From: Mumia sp. Pv4-285
Lineage (GTDB): Bacteria > Actinomycetota > Actinomycetes > Propionibacteriales > Nocardioidaceae
Reading direction: 5' to 3'
Assembly (NCBI RefSeq): GCF_041320275.1
Contig: NZ_CP162023.1
Span: forward strand, 3,906,001-3,970,000
DNA length: 64,000 bases
Shown: positions 16,336 to 24,171 of the stretch, in pieces
Layout: each line of letters opens with the position of its first letter
How positions within the stretch are numbered: position 1 is the stretch's first letter
The notes under the pieces: model-generated
Databases searched by the model: none
What the model was told of the DNA's origin: nothing
What the model saw: the letters and a program-made list of their open reading frames with translations, nothing else
Made by a program: the position numbers and the translations under genes

Positions 16336-18276
16336 GTGGCTAACCTGCTCATGGGGCACCACTTCAGAGACGACGCACAGAAGGGCCGGGCCTTGGCGAG
16401 CGAGAGCAAGCAGGTCGAAAAGCTGGACCGGGTGGTCATCCGGTTCGCAGGAGACTCCGGCGACGGGATGCAGCTGACAGGCGACCGTTTCACACAAGAG
16501 ACGGCGGCCTTCGGCAACGACCTCTCCACACTGCCGAACTTCCCGGCGGAGATCCGCGCACCTCAGGGCACGCTCCCGGGCGTCAGCTCCTTCCAGGTCC
16601 ACTTCGCCGACCACGACATCCTCACGCCGGGCGACCGCCCCGACGTGCTGGTCGCCATGAACCCGGCCGCCCTCGCGGCCAACATCTCGGACCTGCGGCC
16701 CGGCGGCATCGTGATCGTCGACAGCCACGACTTCACCAAGCGCAACCTGGCCAAGGCCGGCTACGACGTGTCGCCGCTGGACGACGACTCGCTCGCCGAC
16801 TACCAGGTGCACCCGCTGGACCTGACCGGGATGACCGTCGACGCCGTCGCCGACTTCGGGCTCGGGCGCAAGGACGCCGCCCGCTCCAAGAACATGTTCG
16901 CGCTGGGACTGCTGTCGTGGATGTACGGCCGCCCGACCGACGCGACGCTCGCCTACCTCCAGACCAAGTTCGCGAAGAAGCCTGCGATCCGCGACGCCAA
17001 CGTCGCGGCCTTCAAGGCCGGTTGGTACTTCGGTGAGACGACCGAGGCCTTCGCCGTCTCGTACGAGATCGCCCCCGCGCCGATGGCGAGCGGCCGCTAC
17101 CGCAACATCACCGGCAACACGGCGCTCGCGTACGGGATCGTCGCCTCGGGCCGGCAGTCGGGACTCCCCGTCTTCCTGGGCGCGTACCCGATCACGCCGG
17201 CCTCGGACATCCTCCACGAGCTGTCCAAGCACAAGCACTTCGGCGTCACGACGTTCCAGGCCGAGGACGAGATCGCCGGCATCGGCGCGGCCCTCGGTGC
17301 CTCGTTCGGCGGCGCGCTCGGTGTCACCACGACCTCGGGCCCCGGCATCTCGCTCAAGTCGGAGACGATCGGTCTGGCGGTCATGCTGGAGCTGCCGCTC
17401 GTCATCGTCGACGTCCAGCGCGGCGGCCCGTCGACCGGGCTCCCGACGAAGACCGAGCAGTCCGACCTCCTCCAGGCGATGTTCGGCCGCAACGGCGAGG
17501 CGCCGCTGCCCGTGATCGCCCCCCAGTCGCCGGCCGACTGCTTCGACGCGGCCGTCGAGGCCGCTCGGATCGCCGTCACGTACCGCACCCCGGTCATGCT
17601 GCTGTCCGACGGCTACCTCGCCAACGGGTCCGAGCCCTGGAGCATCCCCGACGTCGCGTCTCTCCCCCGCATCGAGCCGGCGTTCGCCTCACCCCCCGGC
17701 GACGGCGAGGAGTTCCTCCCGTACGCCCGCGATCCCGAGACGCACGCCCCCGCGTGGGCGCCGCCCGGCGTCGCCGGCCTCGAGCACCGTGTCGGTGGCA
17801 TCGAGAAGGCCGACGGCACCGGCAACATCTCGTACGACCCGGCCAACCACGACCGGATGGTCCGCAACCGTGCGGCGAAGGTCGCCCGGGTGGCCGACAC
17901 GATCCCCGACCTCGTCGTCGACGACCCGTCGGGCAAGGCACAGGTCCTCGTTCTCGGCTGGGGCTCGACGTACGGCCCGATCGGTGCCGGCGTCCGCGCT
18001 GCGCGTGCCCAGGGCATCGACGTCGCGCACACCCACCTGCGCCACATCAACCCCTTCCCGCGCAACCTCGGCAAGGTCCTCCGGTCGTACGACCACGTGA
18101 TCGTGCCCGAGATGAACCTCGGTCAGCTCGCGCTGCTGCTGCGTGCGGAGTTCCTCGTCGACGTCAAGGGCTACGACAAGGTGACCGGCATGCCGTTCGG
18201 CTCCGAGGAGCTGGCCGAGGTCATCGCGCAGGCCGTCAAGAGCATCGACACCCACAGCCTGGAGAACGACCGATGA
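16336..18276 (+). CDS. korA: 2-oxoglutarate:ferredoxin oxidoreductase, subunit alpha (KorA)
   Basis: A 646-residue subunit in which the gamma domain (VVIRFAGDSGDGMQLTGDRF onward) is fused to the alpha/pyrimidine domain, as in the mycobacterial enzyme. With KorB it oxidises 2-oxoglutarate to succinyl-CoA and reduces ferredoxin, replacing or bypassing 2-oxoglutarate dehydrogenase. Motifs include GAYPITPASDILHEL, FQAEDEIAGIGAALGASFGG and VQRGGPSTGLPTKTEQSDL. The GTG at 16336 is chosen for its TANNNT spacing; an ATG at 16351 and a TTG at 16393 with AAGGG upstream are alternatives. Its stop overlaps korB as ATGA. Confidence 0.93.
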   Translation: MANLLMGHHFRDDAQKGRALASESKQVEKLDRVVIRFAGDSGDGMQLTGDRFTQETAAFGNDLSTLPNFPAEIRAPQGTLPGVSSFQVHFADHDILTPGDRPDVLVAMNPAALAANISDLRPGGIVIVDSHDFTKRNLAKAGYDVSPLDDDSLADYQVHPLDLTGMTVDAVADFGLGRKDAARSKNMFALGLLSWMYGRPTDATLAYLQTKFAKKPAIRDANVAAFKAGWYFGETTEAFAVSYEIAPAPMASGRYRNITGNTALAYGIVASGRQSGLPVFLGAYPITPASDILHELSKHKHFGVTTFQAEDEIAGIGAALGASFGGALGVTTTSGPGISLKSETIGLAVMLELPLVIVDVQRGGPSTGLPTKTEQSDLLQAMFGRNGEAPLPVIAPQSPADCFDAAVEAARIAVTYRTPVMLLSDGYLANGSEPWSIPDVASLPRIEPAFASPPGDGEEFLPYARDPETHAPAWAPPGVAGLEHRVGGIEKADGTGNISYDPANHDRMVRNRAAKVARVADTIPDLVVDDPSGKAQVLVLGWGSTYGPIGAGVRAARAQGIDVAHTHLRHINPFPRNLGKVLRSYDHVIVPEMNLGQLALLLRAEFLVDVKGYDKVTGMPFGSEELAEVIAQAVKSIDTHSLENDR

Positions 18277-19367
18277 GTATCGACCTCCCCTCCCCCTCCC
18301 TCATCCAGGACGGTCTCGCCCGCGACGGTCTCGCCGGGATGCCCGCGGCCGACGCGAAGCAGACCGGCAAGGAGTTCACCTCCGACCAGGAGGTGCGCTG
18401 GTGCCCCGGCTGCGGCGACTACGCCGTCCTCAAGGCCGTCCAGGGATTCCTGCCGGATCTCGGACTGAAGCGCGAGAACATCGTCTTCGTCTCCGGCATC
18501 GGCTGCTCGTCTCGCTTCCCGTACTACCTCGACACGTACGGCATGCACTCGATCCACGGCCGTGCGCCCGCGATCGCGACGGGCCTCGCGACGAGCCGCG
18601 CCGACCTCTCGGTGTGGGTCGTGACCGGTGACGGCGATGCGCTCTCGATCGGCGGCAACCACCTGATCCACGCGCTGCGCCGCAACGTCAACATGACGAT
18701 CCTGCTCTTCAACAACAGGATCTACGGCCTCACCAAGGGTCAGTACTCCCCCACGTCGGAGATCGGCAAGGTCACCAAGTCCACGCCGATGGGCTCGCTC
18801 GACAACCCGTTCAACCCGATCTCGCTGGCTCTGGGCGCCGAGGCCAGCTTCGTCGCCCGCACCATCGACACCGACCGCAACCACCTCACCGGGGTGCTGC
18901 GCGAGGCCGCCGCGCACCGCGGTACGTCGCTGGTCGAGATCTACCAGAACTGCCCGATCTTCAACGACGGCGCCTTCGACACGATCAAGGACCCCGCGAC
19001 GCGCGACCACGCGGTCATCCCCCTCGTGCACGGCCAGCCGATCACGTACGGCCCGGACGGCGAGCACGGGCTCGTCCGCAACCCTGCCACCGGGACGATC
19101 GAGGCCGTCGAGGTCACCGACGCCAACCGCGACCAGATCCTCGTCCACGACGCCCATGCCGAGGACCCGACTCTCGCGTTCGCGATCAGCCGGCTCACCG
19201 ACGCCGGTCACCTCGATCGGGCACCGATCGGCATCTTCCGCCAGGTCGAGCGACCGGCGTACGACGACCTCGCGCGCCAGCAGCTGGACACGGCTGTCGG
19301 CACGATGGGCGAGGGCGACCTCCAGCAGCTGCTGACCGGCAACGACACCTGGACCATCGACGCGTAG
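18273..19367 (+). CDS. korB: 2-oxoglutarate:ferredoxin oxidoreductase, subunit beta (KorB)
   Basis: A 364-residue thiamine-diphosphate and iron-sulfur subunit. The TPP motif runs from G119-D-G-D122 to N147-N148. The cysteines that would bind the single 4Fe-4S cluster are C44 and C47 (WCPGCGD), C78 (GIGCSSRF) and C227 (YQNCPIF). No ferredoxin domain is attached, so a separate ferredoxin must accept the electrons. It starts in an ATGA overlap with korA, so the two are translationally coupled. Its TAG stop is also the first half of the -10 box of rarD. Confidence 0.95.
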   Translation: MSIDLPSPSLIQDGLARDGLAGMPAADAKQTGKEFTSDQEVRWCPGCGDYAVLKAVQGFLPDLGLKRENIVFVSGIGCSSRFPYYLDTYGMHSIHGRAPAIATGLATSRADLSVWVVTGDGDALSIGGNHLIHALRRNVNMTILLFNNRIYGLTKGQYSPTSEIGKVTKSTPMGSLDNPFNPISLALGAEASFVARTIDTDRNHLTGVLREAAAHRGTSLVEIYQNCPIFNDGAFDTIKDPATRDHAVIPLVHGQPITYGPDGEHGLVRNPATGTIEAVEVTDANRDQILVHDAHAEDPTLAFAISRLTDAGHLDRAPIGIFRQVERPAYDDLARQQLDTAVGTMGEGDLQQLLTGNDTWTIDA

Positions 19368-19370
19368 CCT
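19365..19370 (+). promoter_or_regulatory. Leaderless -10 box of rarD, overlapping the korB stop
   Basis: TAGCCT (TANNNT) is followed by six bases and GTG at 19377. Its first three bases are the korB stop codon. Confidence 0.45.
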
Positions 19371-19376
19371 CACCTG

Positions 19377-20309
19377 GTGACACGAGCCGGACTGGGGCGA
19401 GGCGCCTCCGACACCGCCGAAGGGCTCGCCCTCGGGGTGGGCGCCTACCTCATCTGGGGCGTCGTCCCGCTCTTCTGGCCGCTGCTCGAGCCCGCTTCCG
19501 CTCTCGAGGTGCTCGCGCACCGCGTGGTCTGGTCGCTGGTCGTCGTCGCTCTGCTGCTGCTGGCGGCACGCCGGTGGAGCCACGCCCTCGCGGTCCTCCG
19601 CGACCGGCGACGGATGGCGTACGTGGTCGCCGGCGCCGTCGCGGTGTCCGTCAACTGGGGGACGTTCATCTACGCCGTCAACAGCGACCGGGTCGTGGAG
19701 GCGTCGCTCGGCTACTTCATCAACCCGCTGATCACGATCGCGTTCGGAGTCGTGTTCCTGCGCGAGCGGCTCCGCCCGCTGCAGTGGTGCGCGCTCGGGC
19801 TCGCGCTGCTGGCCGTCGTGGAGCTGACGTGGGACTACGGGCACGTCCCCGTGATCGCTCTGACGCTCGCGGTCTCGTTCGGCGTCTACGGCCTGCTGAA
19901 GAAGCAGGCCGGCATCGGGTCGATCGAGGGGTTGGCGGTCGAGACGCTCGTGCTCGCACCGGTCGCGCTCGCCTACCTCGGCTTCCTCGCCGTGACCGGC
20001 GCGCTCAGCTTCGGCGCCCACGGCGCCGGTCACTCGCTCCTGCTCGTCGCGACCGGGGTCGTCACCGCGGCCCCGCTGCTGCTGTTCGCCGGCGCCGCGA
20101 CGCGCCTCAGCCTGACCACGCTCGGGATGCTCCAGTACATCGCCCCGATCCTCCAGTTCGCGATCGGCGTCCTCGTCATGCACGAGCACATGACCACCGG
20201 TCGCTGGGTGGGCTTCGTCCTCGTGTGGGCGGCGCTCGTCCTCATCACGGTCGAGGCGACCGGACACCACCGGCGTACGCTCCGCCGCGCCGCCGACAAC
20301 ATCGTGTGA
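19377..20309 (+). CDS. rarD: EamA-family transporter RarD
   Basis: A 310-residue protein with about ten transmembrane helices in two EamA repeats. The opening GLALGVGAYLIWGVVPLFWPLLEPASALEVLAHRVVWS, the NWGTFIYAVNSDRVVEASLGYFINPL segment and the final LQYIAPILQFAIGVLVMHEHM are hallmarks of RarD (chloramphenicol-sensitive protein). Transport substrate is unproven in the family. It starts at a GTG nine bases after korB without a Shine-Dalgarno and ends 18 bases before the stop of the converging regulator gene. Confidence 0.92.
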   Translation: MTRAGLGRGASDTAEGLALGVGAYLIWGVVPLFWPLLEPASALEVLAHRVVWSLVVVALLLLAARRWSHALAVLRDRRRMAYVVAGAVAVSVNWGTFIYAVNSDRVVEASLGYFINPLITIAFGVVFLRERLRPLQWCALGLALLAVVELTWDYGHVPVIALTLAVSFGVYGLLKKQAGIGSIEGLAVETLVLAPVALAYLGFLAVTGALSFGAHGAGHSLLLVATGVVTAAPLLLFAGAATRLSLTTLGMLQYIAPILQFAIGVLVMHEHMTTGRWVGFVLVWAALVLITVEATGHHRRTLRRAADNIV

Positions 20310-20327
20310 CCGTCCGCGTCGGTCCGT

Positions 20328-23051
20328 TCAGGACACGACGCTGCCGGTCACCGGTGTCCGCGGCGCCGTGGCGACGCGTGCGCGCACGGTCGAGCCCTCG
20401 CCGGTGCTGCGTGTCTGCACGTCGCTGCTGAGGTGACGCACGATGAAGAGTCCTCGACCGCCCTCCGTCCCCGTGGGAGGCGGCGTCAGGCCCTGCTGCG
20501 CGAGGTCGGGATCCCCGCGCCCGTCGTCGCTGACCACGATCACGAGCGCGCCGTCGTCGACCTCGACCGACAGGACGGCCCGGGTACGCGCCACCGCGAT
20601 GGCGTTCGACATCAGCTCGGCGGCGACGAGAAGCGCGTCCTCGCTCGCGATCTCGTGCTCGTCCATCCACTGGCCGAGCTCACGGCGTACCCGGCTGATC
20701 ATCGAGGTCGCCTGCGGGCCGAGCTCCCAGCGGACGACAGGCGCGACCGCGGGCCTGGGGGCGCGGCGTACGACGAGGGCGAGCGCGTCGTCGTGGCGCT
20801 CGGCGCCCTCCAGGGACCGGACGACCAACGCGTCGGACAGCTTCTGCGCCGGCAGGTCGGCGGACTCGGAGGCGATCCGCTCGAGCTGCTCCATCCCGGC
20901 GATGATGTCGCGCCGCGCCTCGACGAGGCCGTCGGTGTAGAGGATCAGAGAGTCGCCCGCCCCGAGCCGCGTCGACGCGACCGAGCTGCTGCCGACGCCG
21001 GGCCACCCGATGGCGCCGCCGCTGCTCGCGACCTCACGGACCGCACCGCCCGGGGAGACGACCAGCGCCGGCGGGTGCCCGCCGGAGGCGACGCGGAGGT
21101 CACCGGTCACCGGGTTGAAGCGCGCCACCACGACGGTGGCGACCAGGTCGCTGTCCTGGGCTCCGAGGAGCTCGTCCGCGCGGAGGACCAGACGCTCGAG
21201 CGGCGTCCCCTCCACGGCCACGTAGCGGAGGGTGTGGATCACGGTGAGCGCGTCCCGGGTGGCGGTCACGCCGTGGCCGAGCACGTCGACGACCGCGACG
21301 TGCAGCTCGCCGGTCGGGAGGAGGCGCCAGTCGAACAGGTCTCCGCCGGTCGGTGCCGTCGGATCGGAGGCCACGTACGAGACCGCGATGTCCACGCCCT
21401 CGATGCCGGGGGGCTCGGGTGCGACGGCCTGCTGGAGGTGGTCGACCACGAGCCGCTGGGCCGCCTGCATCTCGACGAGCCGCTTGAACTGCTCGCTCAG
21501 CTCGTGGAACTCCGTCGCCGGTGTGATGTCGCGGGCGACGACGACGAGGAGCGGTGACCCGTCGCTGCCCTCGGCCTCTGCGAAGGAGCACGCCAGCTGC
21601 CGCGAACGCCCGTCGACCGCCGTGATCACCATCTCGCGCGGGAACTCGTCGATCGTCGGCCACTCGGTGAGGTCGACGGTACGGCGGGCGGCCGTCCGCG
21701 CCTGGACCCGCAGCAGCGCGTCACGCCGCCCGATGACCTCTGCGGCCGGGAGCCCGGTGATGTGCTCGCACGCCGGGTTCCACGTCGAGATCCTGCCGGT
21801 CGCGTCGACGGTGAAGATGCCGTCCGACGTGCTCTGGAGGATCTCGGCGAGCGACCGCTCGTTCTGGACCACCTTCGCGATCGCCCAACCGCGGGTGAGC
21901 GTGTGCGCCGTCTGGCGTGCCAGCGTCTGCATCACGGCCATCTGGTCGCGCGCGATCGCCGGTGGAGCGTCCTGGAGGTCCAGCAGCACGATCACCCCGA
22001 CGTCCCTTGGGCCGATCTGCATCGGTGCCGAGAGGCAGGACCCCACTCCTGCCTCGCGCAGCAGCCGGGCGATCGCCGTGTTGTCGTCGGCGGAGGCCCG
22101 CGTGGACTTGCCCGTGCGGGCGAGCCGTCGCTCGAGCGGGCCGACGGGGACGTCCTCCTCGTACTCGCCGTCCGCAGACAGCCGGTACGCACTGGCCCGT
22201 GCGTCCTCCCGGAGCACCACCAGCGACACCGCGCGCGCGTCGAACCGCTCGCGGATCTCCTTGAGGAACGGGCGCACCGCGGTCATCGGGTCGACCGGCT
22301 CGGACAGCACGCGGACCGTCTCGCTCAGCGTCTCGACGCGGGCCCGGTCGGCGAACGCCCCTTCGTACAGCCGAGCGGCCATGAAGGTCAGCAGCAGCGG
22401 GACAGGGACGAGGAGCACGCCGAACGGGCTGCCGGCGAGCGCGAAGACGAACAGCAGGCCGAACAGCGTGTTGACGACGAGGTGCGTGGTGGCGGCGACG
22501 AGCAGGTAGCCGAGAGAGCGGATCGGGTACGGCCAGGCGACCGGGTCGGTGACGGCACCCTCGACCAGGACTCCCAGGGTGTTGACGACGACGATCACGG
22601 CGAGAGCCGCCAGCAGCGCGATGATCGCGGTGTCCGTGAGCACCGGCTGGATGCCGAGCAGGTCCGCGACGGCCGAGCCGACTGCTGCTGCGAGGGTCCA
22701 GCGCGCCATCCGCGTCAGCGTCCGCATGCGCGGCGTGCGGCGGGAGAGCAGACCCGGAAGGTGGGCGGCCGCGACGGTCGCCGTGACGACGGCGACGCCG
22801 TAGCCGTAGACGAGCGGCGCGATCGCCGACGCCATCAGGGTGAACCGGACCGGGTCGGCCGGACCGCGGACCTCCACCGTGAAGTAGCTGGCCGCGGCGA
22901 CCGTGACCAGCAGGACCGGCAGGCACGCCCACGGCAGCGTCGCCTCGGGTCCGAGATCGTTCACGCGCCACATCACCGCGATGACGGTCGCGAGGGACAG
23001 CGAGAGCACCACGAACACCGTCAGGTGGACGTACGACCTGTGCTTGCTCAC
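20328..23051 (-). CDS. Membrane GAF-PAS-PP2C phosphatase with C-terminal HATPase domain
   Basis: A 907-residue signalling protein. The GTG at 23051 is chosen because GGAGG lies 6-7 bases upstream. Order: about seven hydrophobic helices (residues 5-235), a GAF-like domain (about 260-420), a PAS domain (about 425-540), a SpoIIE/PP2C phosphatase domain, and a HATPase_c domain of anti-sigma-kinase type. The phosphatase metal motifs are GGDLFDW, VVDVLGHG, YTDGLVEARR and DDALALVV. The ATP-binding motifs are AELMSNA, DDGRGDP and GGRGLFIV. Such proteins control anti-anti-sigma factor phosphorylation; having both the phosphatase and an RsbW/SpoIIAB-like kinase in one chain suggests it can switch both ways. 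No partner anti-sigma antagonist is next to it. Confidence 0.9.
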   Translation of the reverse strand: MSKHRSYVHLTVFVVLSLSLATVIAVMWRVNDLGPEATLPWACLPVLLVTVAAASYFTVEVRGPADPVRFTLMASAIAPLVYGYGVAVVTATVAAAHLPGLLSRRTPRMRTLTRMARWTLAAAVGSAVADLLGIQPVLTDTAIIALLAALAVIVVVNTLGVLVEGAVTDPVAWPYPIRSLGYLLVAATTHLVVNTLFGLLFVFALAGSPFGVLLVPVPLLLTFMAARLYEGAFADRARVETLSETVRVLSEPVDPMTAVRPFLKEIRERFDARAVSLVVLREDARASAYRLSADGEYEEDVPVGPLERRLARTGKSTRASADDNTAIARLLREAGVGSCLSAPMQIGPRDVGVIVLLDLQDAPPAIARDQMAVMQTLARQTAHTLTRGWAIAKVVQNERSLAEILQSTSDGIFTVDATGRISTWNPACEHITGLPAAEVIGRRDALLRVQARTAARRTVDLTEWPTIDEFPREMVITAVDGRSRQLACSFAEAEGSDGSPLLVVVARDITPATEFHELSEQFKRLVEMQAAQRLVVDHLQQAVAPEPPGIEGVDIAVSYVASDPTAPTGGDLFDWRLLPTGELHVAVVDVLGHGVTATRDALTVIHTLRYVAVEGTPLERLVLRADELLGAQDSDLVATVVVARFNPVTGDLRVASGGHPPALVVSPGGAVREVASSGGAIGWPGVGSSSVASTRLGAGDSLILYTDGLVEARRDIIAGMEQLERIASESADLPAQKLSDALVVRSLEGAERHDDALALVVRRAPRPAVAPVVRWELGPQATSMISRVRRELGQWMDEHEIASEDALLVAAELMSNAIAVARTRAVLSVEVDDGALVIVVSDDGRGDPDLAQQGLTPPPTGTEGGRGLFIVRHLSSDVQTRSTGEGSTVRARVATAPRTPVTGSVVS

Positions 23052-23078
23052 CTCGGACCTCCGCGACAGCGTGCTGCC

Positions 23079-23108
23079 AGTATCCTCTGTCAGCGGCGTG
23101 GAGGTCAC
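23079..23108 (-). promoter_or_regulatory. Possible promoter of the PP2C/HATPase regulator gene
   Basis: On the minus strand GTGACC and GATACT are spaced by 18 bp in the short gap after the polyprenyl synthase gene. They resemble -35 and -10 boxes and precede a GTG with a strong Shine-Dalgarno. Confidence 0.35.
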
Positions 23109-23139
23109 CACATGCCGCGACGCGCGGCGGCGTGCGCCG

Positions 23140-24171
23140 TCAGCCGAGCCGTGTGACGACGCGGTCGCACACCCCGAGCAGCGCCGTGCGTGCGGGGCCG
23201 GCAGCAAGCTGGTCGAGCAGCGAGCGAGCGATGTCGGCCTCGCGGCGTACGAGCACGCGGGCCTCCTCGAGCGCGGGGTTCGTGCGGAGCAGGGCGAGCG
23301 CCTCGTCCACCTCGGCGTCGTCGGTCAAGGGACGGCTGAGCAGGTCGAGGAGCCGTGCGTCCTCGGGGCGGGCCGCCTGCCGGACCAGCAGTGTCGGGAG
23401 GGTCGGGACGCCCTCGCGGAGGTCCGTGCCCGGCGTCTTGCCGGAGTCGTGCGACTCGCTCGCGATGTCGATGACGTCGTCGGCCAGCTGGAACGCGGCG
23501 CCGATGCGCTCACCGAACTCGGTGAGCGTCGACACGACGCCCGGGTCGGCACCGCTCATCATCGCGCCGAAGCGTGCCGCGGTCGCCACCAGCGAACCCG
23601 TCTTGTCGGCCACCACACCCAGGTAGTGCTGGAGCGGGTCGTCGTCGGTCCGTGGACCGACGGTCTCGTGGATCTGGCCGTGGACCAGGCGCTGGAAGGT
23701 CTCCGCCTGGATCCGGACGGCGTCCGTCCCGAGACCCGCGACGACGCGCGACGCGACCGCGAACAGGTAGTCGCCGGTCAGGATCGCGATGGAGTTGTCC
23801 CAGCGCGCGTTGGCCGACGCGGCACCGCGCCGCAGCGCCGCCTCGTCCATCACGTCGTCGTGGTAGAGCGTGGCGAGGTGCGTCAGCTCGATCACCACGG
23901 CTGACGGGACCACGTCGTCGGCGCCCGGATCGTCGCCGAACTCGGCGGCGAGCAGCACCACCAAGGGTCGGAACCGCTTGCCGCCGGCCGCCAGCAGGTG
24001 GCTGGCTGTCTCGTCGACGAATCCGTCCTCGTCATGGACCGCAGCGCTGAGCTGCTTCTCGATCTCGTCCATGCGAGCGCGGATGCGGGCATCGAGCTCG
24101 GTGTCGGACTCGGCGATGCCCCAGGCGTGTGACGCCACGGCTGCTGCTCCCTCGGTCGCGCGATTGGTCAA
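23140..24171 (-). CDS. Long-chain polyprenyl diphosphate synthase (menaquinone side chain)
   Basis: A 343-residue trans-isoprenyl diphosphate synthase. The first aspartate-rich motif is D105-D106-VM-D109 and the second is D231-D232-VI-D235. The residues four and five before the first motif are small (A100, T101), which permits a long chain. It probably makes the polyprenyl tail for menaquinone, like mycobacterial GrcC-type enzymes. It starts at TTG in a TTGA overlap with nuoN, so it is the fifteenth gene of the nuo operon and links quinone supply to complex I. Confidence 0.92.
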   Translation of the reverse strand: MTNRATEGAAAVASHAWGIAESDTELDARIRARMDEIEKQLSAAVHDEDGFVDETASHLLAAGGKRFRPLVVLLAAEFGDDPGADDVVPSAVVIELTHLATLYHDDVMDEAALRRGAASANARWDNSIAILTGDYLFAVASRVVAGLGTDAVRIQAETFQRLVHGQIHETVGPRTDDDPLQHYLGVVADKTGSLVATAARFGAMMSGADPGVVSTLTEFGERIGAAFQLADDVIDIASESHDSGKTPGTDLREGVPTLPTLLVRQAARPEDARLLDLLSRPLTDDAEVDEALALLRTNPALEEARVLVRREADIARSLLDQLAAGPARTALLGVCDRVVTRLG

